From: Alopecurus myosuroides
Taxonomy: Eukaryota > Streptophyta > Magnoliopsida > Poales > Poaceae
Length of the DNA: 64,000 nucleotides
Assembly: GCA_028641055.1 (NCBI GenBank)
Contig: CM054062.1
Location: 233,938,376-234,002,375, forward strand
Direction: 5' to 3'
Positions 31,670-43,139 of the stretch are shown one piece after another. Each line of letters opens with the position of its first letter. The first letter of the stretch is position 1. The notes beneath the pieces were generated by a model. The model was not told the origin of the DNA and did no database searches. It saw only the letters and a list, made by a program, of their open reading frames with translations. A program made the position numbers and the translations under genes.

Positions 31670-34600
31670 TCATTCGGCAGGGACGTCAGAGCTCTGCTCT
31701 GAAAAAAAAATAGCAGGGTGGACTGAATTGATGAACAAGAATTAAGTGGTCAAACAGAAAAATAAACTGATCCATTCAAGTGAAAGGTCCAGCTTAAGAA
31801 TTCAAATTCAACAGCCCGAAAACCTAAGTACTCCGAGGAGTATTTAACATCATCACTTGAACAAACGGAAAACAATGTTTTATTTCCTAGGAGCAAGTAA
31901 TAAACAATGTCAAAGCATGTATGTACCTTTGTCTGGGTTAGGAGGACTTGTTAGTGGACCTTCGTCTACGCTAGTACTACCTTCATTCCTGTCAAGAAAT
32001 TCATCGCCAGCAGCAAGTCATTGTCGTAAGCAAACTGTTCAAACACATAAATCAGGGTTACCATACCGGATCATTGCACATGCTACCATTGAGGACAACT
32101 GGTACAACTACAGTGCTGGAAATTTCACTCAGTATATTCTCATACCAGCACCAATACGTACCAGTCGATATGGCAAGTACAACACCGATATGTAACCCTG
32201 TCCTAACTTTGCTACGCTCCACGATTCCACACTTCAGTTATTAGCAATTTACCGTTGATTGGTCTGTGGGTCGCTTGTACGAGTAGTCATCGTTAGGTCG
32301 GCTCCTTCAGGATCAGCATCACCTTCATGTTCCTTTGTGCTCTATATATAGAATAATATATAAAAACCGTTAGCTCTGTTCTCTAGCTTAAACTAAGCAA
32401 GGAAGCAAAAGGTTAGGTTGAAGAAAACCCTACGCATACACTTTGACCAAAGAAAAGCTTACAGAGGTTTTGTCTCCCATCCATCTAGGAATAAATTCTG
32501 ACAGAAGATCCATGTACTTTTCCATTGCAATCTCAGGATGCATGTTTCCTAGCTTTTGCCAAGAGACCCTGACAGAACAACAAATGACTGTTATTAGTTG
32601 GGAATATATCCAACTAGGCATGGGTGTACCTACACAGAACCCATCAAGAATATAAATATGAATTTATTACTAACAACTGGTAGCTCATCATTGTCAAATA
32701 ATGATACCAATAAACATTATCTAACCAATTTTTTCAGAGTTTCAGACTCAACACGATAAGTACAAATCAGTAGGATGATTGTCAAGTCAAAATCGCGGCA
32801 TGATTTTATCGAATAACACGTATGCGTTTTCTTCATGTCTATTCCTTGCTCATACTTTCCGAATACTTTGATCTAGACTCAACAGAATTGTTGGAATCAG
32901 AGTACGTGTATGTTTTTATTTTCGAAAAGGAAGGTTAAACCACCGGGCCTCTGCACAGAGCCATGATATTATTAAAGTTGATGCAAGGCAATGTGGCTAA
33001 AGTCATCAACAAGCAAGATACATTAGACGGTCAACAATGGCAGATTTATGAAAGGATATGAAAAAACACCCAGCATACATGTATGTAGCAGATTCATAAG
33101 TATTATGAGGATAACTCCAGCATCAGTTGCAGGTAAATAAACATGATTAGCAGATCACATATCAGAAATAGGTACAAGATATCTGCCCTGTCATCTAGAT
33201 CAGTTAGATGTGCATGAGTATGTCAAAATTTCAATAGTACACACTTTTGACCAGCATTCCATATTTTAACATCTAAACACTTCATGTTCCAACAGTAGGT
33301 AAATTCAGTCGGTAGATATTTAAATGCCTTAACAGGCTACCACCACTGGTTGCCAGTAGTCCATTTAATCCATCAATATATAGGGCTTGTAGATAAGTTG
33401 CCAACAAAAAAATGCAATGGTTCAGTATGTGAACATGTCTTCTGTTCTTATTGCACATTAAATTGCTGGAGTCAGCCAACTGGTGCCACATCACAATTTA
33501 CAATACCTTAATTCTGAACTCTGAAGGCAAATCAACAGCTAGTAATTTGTTTGAGCTGTATGTTTTAAGCATAAGGTACTTTTTGCATCATAAAAATATC
33601 GTTCTGCAATATATGGTTTATTGTTTATAACTCTGAAGGTGATGCCTACCAGGATACAGTATCTCACAACTAATGCTCTGATGGGTATCTTCCAAGGAGA
33701 AAACAAAAATATTAACACTCATGGATAACAATGGCCTACGATATTATCTCAGATGGGTTCCGAACTTGGGATCTCGGGCAGTATTTGCAACTCAGATAGG
33801 GTACTTGTGTCATGCTAACAAATAACCAAAGGTATCTTCGAACTGAAATAATCAACATCACAGCAGTACAATCAAAGCTAAATGTACAAATGCATGTCCC
33901 CTAAAAAAGCATACGAATGCATGTTTGCGGACAGGCTTCTCATGTTATAAGGCCATTCAGAAGATATGACCACAGAAACACCAGCTAAACTTGCGTGAGA
34001 TCTATAATATATACAGTAAAATCCATTTATTGCTATTCCTTACCCAAGAAAAACTTGGGCATGGGTCCAGTACCTACTTGCTGTCAGTTATGCCAGATAG
34101 GAGAACAGAAGGTAAATCACTCATTTAGACCAGACCAATCTGTAATGTTGAGTTACTACAGATACCCATCAGTACTTCCATTGTCGTACATGATTTACAA
34201 TTCCATACATGGTCCAAAAATAAAAGGTGGTAAAATAAGTTTTTATCAAAAATGTATAAATTTGTCTGCCAAAATATAAAAGCATGCGTGCTAAAATGAA
34301 GGATTTTATAGTAGCTGTATAGGTGGATATCAGCAATGGGTATCTACAGTGCAATTTCCTTCACTCTGCAGGTATGGCTATAATATAATCTCCTTAAATA
34401 TATACATACAGCCCTGACACCAAACAGGATCTGCCGATTTATGCGAAGACAAGAGATGTTTTAACAAACAATTTGTACGCCAAAATATTAATTAAATGTG
34501 TGGGACTCTATATTTAAGCAATTCAAAACAACATGTCAAACTAGAACATAGCATGTTTGTATGCCGAGAACTGCTTCAACTAGTTATATTTAAGAATGCC

Positions 34601-36686
34601 ACTGGAACTAAATTTAGCATAGAACGTGATGTTTGCCATCTTTGGTTTATTGAATTCCTAATAGCAGACAAGAATCCCCTCAGGATTAGCTACCAAACGT
34701 TTTGGGCAAGCACTGAATCATATATCGACTAAAGTGAGAGTATATGTATCTTGCTAAATATGCTTGGTGGTAGCTATGTCTGATTCATGTTGTGCATATG
34801 CATACACTTGTTTAGCCTGTTTTTATTAACGACTAAATTGCAGCCTGTCAATTAATACTAGATTCATACCTCGCACTACTTACCTTCATGTGTAATCTAT
34901 TTAGAACTCAAAAAGATTCCGGTAAATCACACAGCCGCATGTAGAGACGTCCTTAAACACTACTCAGTTACGTGCTTACTTAAGTGCACCACGTTTGAAC
35001 TAGCTTAATAATCAGGGTAGTCCCCACAAGAAGTAATAGACACAGCACCATATAATTTCATTGCCATTATGGTGTAGCTACCTATTTTTGGTCTTTTCCC
35101 AACTTAGAACAGCAAAGCACCAAAAAATCCAGTTGTTCGTGTTATTTGTTCGTTACTGATCCTACTACACCTCACCTTCCTTGAAGAAAATACAGCAAGG
35201 GTCCAGTGTTAATAATATTCTTATGGGCCATGCTGTGCATATCCATTTAGGCATTTATCATACATGGGGTGTTTGGGTACTCAAATGTGTTTTGTTATCC
35301 TTGAGTAATATAGCCTATTAGTAAGTTGAAGCAGAGTAAGACAGGGAGAGAAAACAACTACCATTTTGCACGAGATGAAGGCCTCAGTGTAAGTGGCTGC
35401 GTGGAGTCATAACAGGGACCATCAATGGCAACCTTGAGAAGTCCCTGCAGTTGCAGCTGCACATCGCTATCCAGCTTTGACAGAGCAGCCGCCCCGGCAT
35501 CACTAGCTGCAAATGCCGCTGCTGCGCCAAATCTCTTCTCCACTTCACTTCTCTCAATCCCTTCCCACTCCTCAAACTCAATGTTCGCTCCAGCCTCACC
35601 TTCCAGCATCCCTACCAATGCCGCTTCCTTCTCTGGTAACTGATGGAGAACCACCTTGTCATTAGAGCTGTCTTCCTGGCTGACTTTCGGATCATCAGCC
35701 TTCCTCGCTACCAGCTCCTCGTTAGGAACCAGTTTTTCTTGCTGATCAACCGGAGCTGCGACCTCACATTGAGCTTCCTCCTTACTCTGAACTTCTTCGT
35801 GTTGATGGACAACTTCTTCCAGGGATTGTTCCTTCAGTTCCTCCTCCCCTGCCACCGCATGGGGAGTTTCTCTTGGAGCCACCTCTGCAGCCGATTCGTG
35901 CGGATTCACTTCAGTAACTTGCTCCTCGGCCTGTTTCTCGAGTGCAGCGTCAGGAACCTCATCAGGTACAGTCTCCGAAGCCGATTCAGGCGGAATCATT
36001 TCATCAGCTTGCGGTTCCTCCTCCTCCTCCAGTCCTGCATCAATAACTTGTGCAGGAGCAGCCTCGGCGGCCAGATGAGGCTGTTCCACTACAACAGCTT
36101 CAGTAGCTCGAACTTGCTGTTTTTGCAATTCCGCGTCAAGGACTTCAGCAGCCAGATCATGCTGCTGCGCGGTCTCTTTCTCCAGCTCCACGCGAATAAC
36201 CTCCCTGGGAGCAGTAGTTTCCGCGCCGAAATCCCGCGGTTTCGCTTCGGCGGCCACCTGCACCTCCACCACCTCGGGGGTCAAATCGCACTGCTTCTTG
36301 CCAACTTCTCCCTCCTCGTTGCGCTCCTCCAACACGGTGCCGAGGAACAGCTCCGGAGCAAGCGTGGGCGGAACCGGCTCTTCCACGGCGACCCACGCGG
36401 CCTTCCCCTCCGCGACAGCCGCCGCGGGGACTTTGTCCACCTCGACCCACCCCTCGGAGAGCGTCGGCGCCGCCGCCGCCGCATCCGCCCGCGCCCCCTT
36501 CGCCTTGGCCTCGTCGACCTGGACGATCCTCTCCTCCTCCTCGACTTTTTCCTCGGCGATCACGGCGGCGGGCCCCACCGCGGGGCCCTGGCGGGGATCA
36601 TTGTTCGCGGCGACGAGCTTGGCGAGCAGGAAGGCGACGAGGAGGGTGGCCGCCGCGGTGAGGAGCAGCTCGAAGAAGAGGTCCAT
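31670..36686 (-). CDS. Acyl-CoA-binding domain protein, class III-like (ACBP3/OsACBP5 type)
   Basis: Five exons on the minus strand: 36686-35362, 32568-32463, 32341-32253, 31988-31927 and 31698-31670. All junctions are GT-AG with consistent phase, giving 536 residues. Residues 1-27 (MDLFFELLLTAAATLLVAFL and on) are a membrane anchor or signal peptide. Residues 30-370 are a long, acidic, low-complexity linker rich in Glu, Ala and Val. Residues about 372-475 are the acyl-CoA-binding domain (FEEWEGIERSEVEKRFG, LLKVAIDGPC, RAKWVSWQKLGNMHPEIAM, KYMDLLSEFIPRWM). The family binds long-chain acyl-CoA esters; class III members enter the secretory pathway. Oddities: LYK..T of typical ACBPs reads LLKVAI here, losing the conserved Tyr. 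An ATG 126 codons upstream inside the neighbouring LTR is in frame. Exons 4 and 5 are short and less certain than exons 1-3. Confidence 0.85.
32569..35361 (-). other. Intron 1 of the ACBP gene
   Basis: A 2793-bp AT-rich intron separating the two parts of the acyl-CoA-binding domain; it splits the Trp codon of RAKW. I find no coding insertion in it. A short segment near 32930-33000 resembles common Triticeae dispersed repeat sequence but I cannot name it. Confidence 0.7.
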
Positions 36687-36953
36687 GAATCTCGGGCAGG
36701 GAGGTAGGCAGCGGGTACTCCTCGCCTTGTTATTCGGTTGGGTCGGCGAGGAAGGAAAGGAAGGAAGGGGGAAAGAGAAAGCGGAAAGACAAGAAGGGAA
36801 GGAGAAGAGACGAGGGTTGGGACGAGGAGAGTGATTGCGGTGGGGCCGCCAACCGGGGGAGAGGGGAGGAGGATCGGGAGGGAGAGGCATATTCGGGCGG
36901 ATACGAACGCCACGGGGGCCGTGTGGGGTTTGGTGCGGGGCGGAAAAGGTCTC
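36687..36953 (-). promoter_or_regulatory. ACBP 5' leader / proximal promoter remaining next to the gene
   Basis: 267 bp of pyrimidine-rich sequence (many CTTCC and CTCTCC tracts on the minus strand), typical of a grass 5' untranslated region. It ends at the target duplication gtctc (36949-36953) of the Copia insertion. The original upstream DNA resumes at 43363. Confidence 0.55.
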
Positions 36954-37158
36954 TGTTGTAGATTGAAACAAATGATTCCAACCAACCTCTATTCCATCAA
37001 TGATTCGGGTACATATACAAGGTGAAGGGGTGCTAGATAGAGGCGCGTCCCATCGTGGGAGCAAGGAAACCGTCGCGACGGTTGCCTGAAGAGGTGGCCG
37101 CGCGTTCGGTTATACAACAGAGGATTATCCCTAATTACAGTTTAAATAAATCCTAACA
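36954..37158 (-). repeat. 3' LTR of the Copia element, adjacent to ACBP
   Basis: 205 bp, TGTTAGG...CTACAACA on the minus strand. It holds a 16-bp perfect palindrome AACCGTCGCGACGGTT at 37068-37083 and an ATG at 37064 whose frame stays open into the ACBP coding region. Confidence 0.9.
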
Positions 37159-37170
37159 CTCCCCCTAATC
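37159..37170 (-). other. Polypurine tract of the Copia element
   Basis: Minus-strand ATTAGGGGGAG lies immediately upstream of the 3' LTR. Confidence 0.7.
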
Positions 37171-37412
37171 CTTGTTTGTCCTTGCGACTGATCATTCTTG
37201 GAATCATCTCCTCCAAAAACCCTGTGGGAAAAATTGAGGAGATATATACACATATGCCATGAAAAACTCCTTCTAAAAACCTCGTGGGAAAATAAGGAGA
37301 AATCGACATATATCGTCCATGCTTGTACAATTATTGCCTCGTTAAAAACCTTACATGAGAAACCTCAAGGAAAACTCACAAAGGAAAAGAGTGCAATACT
37401 ATCTTCAACAGG

Positions 37413-40400
37413 TTATAACTTAGGAGATTTCTCCCCTGAATTTTGCAAGTCACGAAGTCTCCTCATACCAATTCCCTTTACATATTTCTCGAACAAAGAA
37501 CTTGGTAAGGACTTGGTAAACAAATCAGCGAGGTTATCACATGACTTCGTTTGCAAAATACTTATTTCCCCATTCTTTTGTAGTTCATGGGGATAAAATA
37601 GCTTAGGAGCAATATGCTTTGTAATATTACTCTTAATATAACCTGTTTGCATTTGTACAATACAAGCAGCATTATCCTCGTAGATAATGGTGGGTGATTC
37701 CAGTGAACCAATCCCACTTGAACTTTGGACAAAGTTCATCATCCTTCGAAGCCATACACATTCCCGTGATGCTTCATACAAAACAATTATTTCAGAATGG
37801 TTAGTGGATGTAGCCACTAAGGTTTGTTTTGTCGACTTCCAAGAGAAGGCCGTGCCTCCATGTAAGAAGACAAAACCAGTCTGCGATCTAGCATTATGGG
37901 GATCTGACATGTATCCAGCATCGCAATACCCCACCATGGTTCTCTCTTGATTTTTCTGATAGAACAAACCAAGATCTTTGGTGCCTTGAAGATATCTAAG
38001 AATATTCTTCACACCAACCCAATGCCTTTTAGTTGGCGATGCGCTATATCTAGCCAACAAATTAACTGCAAATGATATGTCAGGTCTTGTGCAGTTCGCT
38101 AGATACATTAGTGCACCAATAGCACTGAGATATGGAAACTCTGGTCCCAATATCTCCTCATCGTCATCTTTTGGCCTAAATGGGTCTTTGTCTCTTTCAA
38201 GAGACCTCACAACCATAGGTGTTTTAGATGGGTATGCTTTATCCATACTGAACTTTTCCAATATCTTTACGATATAAGCAGACTGATGAACAAGTATTCC
38301 TGAAGACACATGTTCAAGTTGCAGACCAAGACAAAATTTGGTTTTACCCAAATCTTTCATCTCGAATTCCGTCTTCAAATGATTGCTCGCCTCATGTATT
38401 TCATGTGTAGTTCCAATGATGTTTAAGTCATCAACATACACAGAAATTATACAAAATCCATCAGTAGACTTCTTGATAAACACACATGGGCAATCATCAT
38501 TGTTTGAGTAACCTTTCTGCACAAGGAACTCACTCAGTCGGTTGTACCACATTCTACCCGACTGTTTCAAGCCGTATAACGACTTCTGTAGCTTCACGTA
38601 ATACATGTTGCGATTAGCCTTCGGATCCGGAATCTTTAGTCCCTCTGGAACTTTCATATAGATATCCGTATCTAGTGACCCATACAAATATGCGGTCACC
38701 ACATCCATCAATTGGATATACAAATTCATTTGCACTGCCAGCGATATCAAGTATCGGAACGTGATTCCACTCATCACAGGAGAATATGTCTCATCGTAAT
38801 CGATGCCGGGTTTCTGTGTAAACCCTTGTGCTACCAGCCTCGCCTTGTACCTCACCACCTCATTGTTTTCGTTCCTCTTACGAACAAAAACCCATTTTGC
38901 CCCCACGGGGGAAACATGCTTAGGAGTAGGTATTACTGCAGTAAATACCCCTCTCTTGGCAAGCGAGCGCAATTCATCCTCTATTGCGACCTTCCATTTA
39001 GACCAGTCTGAGCGTTTCATACACTCTGCCATGGACTTTGGTTCACGATCTAATGCCAGGTCCTTTGCAATCTTTGAGGAGAAAAATATGTCGACATTAG
39101 TAGTCTTTCTGTTGAATGATTCTCCTGATTCAACATAGTTTGTGGAAATCTCTTCAATACCTTCTGACTCATCATGATTTCCCACAACAATCGAGTCAAG
39201 GCATTCCGATGCCCCAGCACCTATCTCTGTGCGCACATTTGTGCTGGGCCCTGGATGATGAACATCCTTCAGGTGTCTTTCAACACTAGGTTGAACGTCA
39301 ACTTGCGATTGACCTACATTTACTGTTTGAGGGTTCCTCATTCCCCGCGGATGCTTTTGAGAAGCATTGTCCCTTTTGTCCAGTTTTCTCCCCCTCTTGG
39401 GCGGTTGAGTGGTCTTTTGAGTTATCTCAACCCTCTCTGGAACATTCATAGCGGGAACATGGGATTTAGTGACACCTTTATAGTCAGTAAACGCATCTGG
39501 CAAATTATTTGCAATATTTTGCAAATTTATAATCCTCTGAACTTCTAGTTCAGACTCATTCGTACGTGGATCTAAGGACTGAATGCCTTGGACATTCCAA
39601 TCTATTTCTCGGCATTCTTTGTGGTTCTTTTCTCCCCCTAATGCCGGGAAATTGTCCTCATCGAAGATACAATCAGCGTACCGGGCTGTAAATAGATCCC
39701 CTGTTAGGGGCTCCAGGTACTTTATTATCGACGGAGAATTGTACCCCACATAGATCCCCATTTTTCTATGTGGACCCATCGATGTACGCTGTGGTGGTGA
39801 TATCGGTACGTACACAGCGCAACCGAATCTTCGAAGATGGGAAATACTTGGTTGATTTCCACGCACTAACTGCAACGGGGACGCCGTATGATATGCAGTT
39901 GGTCGAATTTGTATCAATTCCGCGGCATGTAACACCGCATGTCCCCAACAAGATGTTGGGAGATTACAATTCTGTAGGAGTGGTCTTGCTATCAATTTAA
40001 CCCTCTTGATAAGTGATTCTGCAAGACCATTTTGTGTGTGTACATACGGTACCGAATGCTCCACAGTTATGCCCAAAGCTAGGCAGTAATCATTGAATGC
40101 TCGTGAACTAAATTCAGCAGCATTATCCATTCTGATGGATTTAATCCTATGCTCAGGATGATTTGCTCTCAGTTTTATGATTTGAGTGATCAGCTTTGCA
40201 AAAGCATGGTTCCTTGTTGATATAAGACACACATGGGACCATCTTGTGGATGCATCAATAAGCACCATAAAATATCGAAATGGTCCCGATAACGGTTGAA
40301 TCGGACCACAAATATCTCCTTGAATGCGTTCAAGGAAAGTAAGTGGCTCACTCTTGATCTTCACATATGAAGGTATTGTGATTAACTTCCCAGTTGCACA

Positions 40401-40958
40401 TGCCGTGCAGATGAAATCCGAAGATTTGGGAAAATTATTAACCGTTATGTTGTGTCCAATTGAACCATCAATAATTTTTCTCATCATCCCCACACCAGGA
40501 TGACCCAGGCGATCATGCCATATCTTGAACTTGTCAAGATTCTGAAAAATTATTTTATATGCCAAATGTGGCTCTGACTTAATGTATGTGAAATACAGTC
40601 CAGAAGATAGAGCAGGAAGTCTCTCAAGGATTTCCTTTTTAGTTCCCTTTTGCTGACTTATGAGTAGGCTTTCAACCTCATTCTCTTCATGAGTTTCAAT
40701 GTGGTAGCCATTCATACGGATATCCTTAAAACTCAGCAAGGTACGGGTCGAATCCGGGTACAATAATGCCTCCTGGATTACAAGTTTTGTACCATTTTGG
40801 AGTGTAAATGTGGCCTGACCAGAACCAACAATTACCGTGTCACGACCACCAATTGTCATGACAGTCCCTTTACTTTTCTTGAGAGTTTGGAAGTATTTCA
40901 CTTCCCGTAATATTGTGTTAGTGGAACCACTATCCGCTAAACAAATTTCCTCCTCCAT
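37413..40958 (-). CDS. Copia pol polyprotein (protease, integrase, reverse transcriptase, RNase H)
   Basis: An intact 1181-residue ORF in Copia order. The protease Asp is in CLADSGSTNTIL at residues 6-17. The GAG-pre-integrase HDRLGHPGVGMM and the zinc-binding CTACATGK follow. The integrase core has GDICGP, DNAAEF and NGLAES. A Ser- and Pro-rich linker comes next, then reverse transcriptase (KWVFVRKRNENNEVVRYKAR, DVVTAYLYGSLD, QKSLYGLKQSGRMWY, and the catalytic YVDD in SVYVDDLNIIG). RNase H contains GYCDAGYMSD and LVATSTNHSEIIVLYEA. Integrase inserts the DNA copy; reverse transcriptase and RNase H make it. The ORF starts almost directly at the protease, with no gag in front, which is unusual. 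An upstream spliced or fused gag was sought and not found. Confidence 0.92.
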   Translation of the reverse strand: MEEEICLADSGSTNTILREVKYFQTLKKSKGTVMTIGGRDTVIVGSGQATFTLQNGTKLVIQEALLYPDSTRTLLSFKDIRMNGYHIETHEENEVESLLISQQKGTKKEILERLPALSSGLYFTYIKSEPHLAYKIIFQNLDKFKIWHDRLGHPGVGMMRKIIDGSIGHNITVNNFPKSSDFICTACATGKLITIPSYVKIKSEPLTFLERIQGDICGPIQPLSGPFRYFMVLIDASTRWSHVCLISTRNHAFAKLITQIIKLRANHPEHRIKSIRMDNAAEFSSRAFNDYCLALGITVEHSVPYVHTQNGLAESLIKRVKLIARPLLQNCNLPTSCWGHAVLHAAELIQIRPTAYHTASPLQLVRGNQPSISHLRRFGCAVYVPISPPQRTSMGPHRKMGIYVGYNSPSIIKYLEPLTGDLFTARYADCIFDEDNFPALGGEKNHKECREIDWNVQGIQSLDPRTNESELEVQRIINLQNIANNLPDAFTDYKGVTKSHVPAMNVPERVEITQKTTQPPKRGRKLDKRDNASQKHPRGMRNPQTVNVGQSQVDVQPSVERHLKDVHHPGPSTNVRTEIGAGASECLDSIVVGNHDESEGIEEISTNYVESGESFNRKTTNVDIFFSSKIAKDLALDREPKSMAECMKRSDWSKWKVAIEDELRSLAKRGVFTAVIPTPKHVSPVGAKWVFVRKRNENNEVVRYKARLVAQGFTQKPGIDYDETYSPVMSGITFRYLISLAVQMNLYIQLMDVVTAYLYGSLDTDIYMKVPEGLKIPDPKANRNMYYVKLQKSLYGLKQSGRMWYNRLSEFLVQKGYSNNDDCPCVFIKKSTDGFCIISVYVDDLNIIGTTHEIHEASNHLKTEFEMKDLGKTKFCLGLQLEHVSSGILVHQSAYIVKILEKFSMDKAYPSKTPMVVRSLERDKDPFRPKDDDEEILGPEFPYLSAIGALMYLANCTRPDISFAVNLLARYSASPTKRHWVGVKNILRYLQGTKDLGLFYQKNQERTMVGYCDAGYMSDPHNARSQTGFVFLHGGTAFSWKSTKQTLVATSTNHSEIIVLYEASRECVWLRRMMNFVQSSSGIGSLESPTIIYEDNAACIVQMQTGYIKSNITKHIAPKLFYPHELQKNGEISILQTKSCDNLADLFTKSLPSSLFEKYVKGIGMRRLRDLQNSGEKSPKL

Positions 40959-42050
40959 TGGAATGTTCCTTGAAGATTTCTATAGAGTAAAAGAATGAAA
41001 TTCATCACATATCTCAACTCATATAGAATTAACACATACATTGAATGCTATGTATGTCTGTTTGCATATTATAATATATTATGATCCTTACATAATTATT
41101 ATAATATCATATGTCCCATGACATAATAGTTTTACAACACACAAAATATTTGAGGACTTTATCACAATACTTATGCCATGATCAACATATTAAAGTTGAT
41201 ATCCATGCATGCACTAGTAGAAGTGATATCCACGATCATGCCATCAATGACAAATTTGGCCAATTGTTTCATTGGATATGTCACTCATATTTTGCATGAA
41301 AAGTCATGCACATTAATTTACCTCATAGTAAATTAATTGTGTGTGTAATAACATGCTTGATTCATATAGAAAAAGGTCTAGGAAAAGCCTAAACGACCTA
41401 AAATATGACTTTCTACAAAAAGATAATCACCAAATAATGGCGTAGATCTTCGTTCTGTAGAACACGGTATAGGTAGTCACCACTAAAGGGCGCATACCTC
41501 ATATTTTCATGACTAATCCGTGTGCGTTCATTTTTTGCTTTAAACATATGGCGGTAATCACTACATGGTAGTGTAGACCTTCCCTCATGTTACTTTACAC
41601 AACTTTGTGTTGATTAAAACACATATAAGGTAATCACCAAAATATGGTGTAGACCTCACAGTTGTGTACAAAGTTCCGCAAAAATGTAAAAGAAGTCATA
41701 TTATTTTCAAGCATTGTCAACATACAACAATTTAAATTGCACTCATCTAAATGTTGACATGCATGTTGACATAAAATTTGCAAACACTACATAGCCACAT
41801 GTTAGAAACTACTAACAGTACACTTTTGTACATAGGAAACTGAAAAGGCTATAGGCTAAATCAGAAAACAAGACGAAAATAAAAATGGCAATCAGCCTAA
41901 ACTAGGCAGTCCACTACGTTAGCACATGCCATCATTTTTTTTTCGTTTTTTTTTTCTTAGCTTTTCGTGAGACTACAGACCAAATCGTGGACCTTTGGTC
42001 AGTCCCACTTGCCTATACTGTACCAGACTAGATAAGGTAAGAGACGGAGA
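40959..42050 (-). other. AT-rich non-coding segment of the Copia element
   Basis: About 1.1 kb upstream of pol without ORFs above 62 codons. Repeated short blocks of the type ggtaatcaccaaaatatggtgtagacct occur (41436-41660). It could contain an intron or a former gag region, but I see no zinc knuckle or gag motif. Confidence 0.5.
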
Positions 42051-42140
42051 CGTGTCGTCTAGCTTTCTCCATCCCCAATCTCTTGACCAGCGGTGGCCAA
42101 ATCAACATGCACAATCACAGTCCGCCGCTGCCGGCAGGCT

Positions 42141-43043
42141 TCAACGGCGTAGAGCCGAAGGGCCTGGCACGTCCTCCTCCTCCTCTGAAGAAGAAGAACC
42201 ACCAGCGAGTCGCGCTCCAGGAACGACGCCGTTGGAGTGGCCATTTGCGAGCCCAAGTCCGACGGGGCTCCACTCCCCCGGCCGGCGACCGGCGCGGCTG
42301 GACTGCAGTCCTGCTCGCGGTCCAACGAACCGGATGCGGCGGACAGGAGCTGGTGCCGGCGCAGTGGAGCTGTTCGCTCCGTTGTGGAAGACATCCCCGT
42401 GCGTGGCGTTCGGCGCGGGGAGGCGCAGCCCAAAGACAGCGCTCGATGAAGCTGCCCCGGCGTCCTGCAATTCATGTGCTGGGGTCGGGGAAGATAGGTC
42501 CGGCGATCCTGGTGGCGAGGGCGCCGCCGGCGCGGCGGGCATCACGAGGGCCGCCGGCGCGGCGTGCATCATGGGCGCCACAGGTACGGCCTCCTCCACA
42601 ACCTGGTTGTTCGGCTGTGCCAATGGTGGGCAAGCCCAACCATGTACAGGGCATGGTGGCGATGGAGGATCCGCGGGCTCCATGTTCTCTTCCTCCGGCT
42701 CCATCTCCTCGTCGGCATGGAGACTTGGTGCTGCTGGTCCGCCTGGTACGGCCTGTACGCCCGAAGGCCCTGCACCATGGCGACTGGTGCGGGTACCAAA
42801 TCCGTGGCGAAGATCAGGGCGGCCACGGCGGGCACTAAATCTGTGGCGAAGACCACGACGGCGGTCTACGAAACGGCGGAGGCCTTGGCGACGTCCTCCG
42901 TCACGGCGGAGGGCGCTCAGATTGCGGTGGTAGCGGCGAAGGCCACCAACCCCACGTCCGCGTAGGAGACGCCGGATGAAACTACGACGTCGACCATCCT
43001 GGCGAAGAAGACGAAGAACGAAGGAGTGGAAACCTCCTGGCAT
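42141..43043 (-). CDS. GC-rich Ala/Pro-rich ORF in the gag position, origin unknown
   Basis: A 300-codon minus-strand ORF. The first third is Arg-rich and probably out of the natural frame. From about residue 130 it becomes acidic and Ala/Pro-rich (LHADEEMEPEEENMEP, APAALVMPAAPAAPSP) and ends in a Ser/Glu run (GGSSSSEEEEDVPGPSALRR). No gag or zinc-knuckle motif is present in any of the three minus frames. Its base composition is far higher in GC than the neighbouring pol. It may be a captured host fragment or a highly diverged gag. Whether it is translated is uncertain. Confidence 0.3.
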   Translation of the reverse strand: MPGGFHSFVLRLLRQDGRRRSFIRRLLRGRGVGGLRRYHRNLSALRRDGGRRQGLRRFVDRRRGLRHRFSARRGRPDLRHGFGTRTSRHGAGPSGVQAVPGGPAAPSLHADEEMEPEEENMEPADPPSPPCPVHGWACPPLAQPNNQVVEEAVPVAPMMHAAPAALVMPAAPAAPSPPGSPDLSSPTPAHELQDAGAASSSAVFGLRLPAPNATHGDVFHNGANSSTAPAPAPVRRIRFVGPRAGLQSSRAGRRPGEWSPVGLGLANGHSNGVVPGARLAGGSSSSEEEEDVPGPSALRR

Positions 43044-43139
43044 TTTACCTCTGTGCCTTCCTGTGTTTCTTCTTCCTTTTTTTTTGCTATTCCGGCGAGT
43101 TCGCCGGTGCGGATTCTGTCAAACCGCTCTCTCGGCAGA

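Noticed and set aside
35643..36707. 354-codon plus-strand ORF opposite ACBP exon 1
   Set aside because: Antisense of the repetitive Glu/Ala-rich coding sequence; composition-driven open frame.
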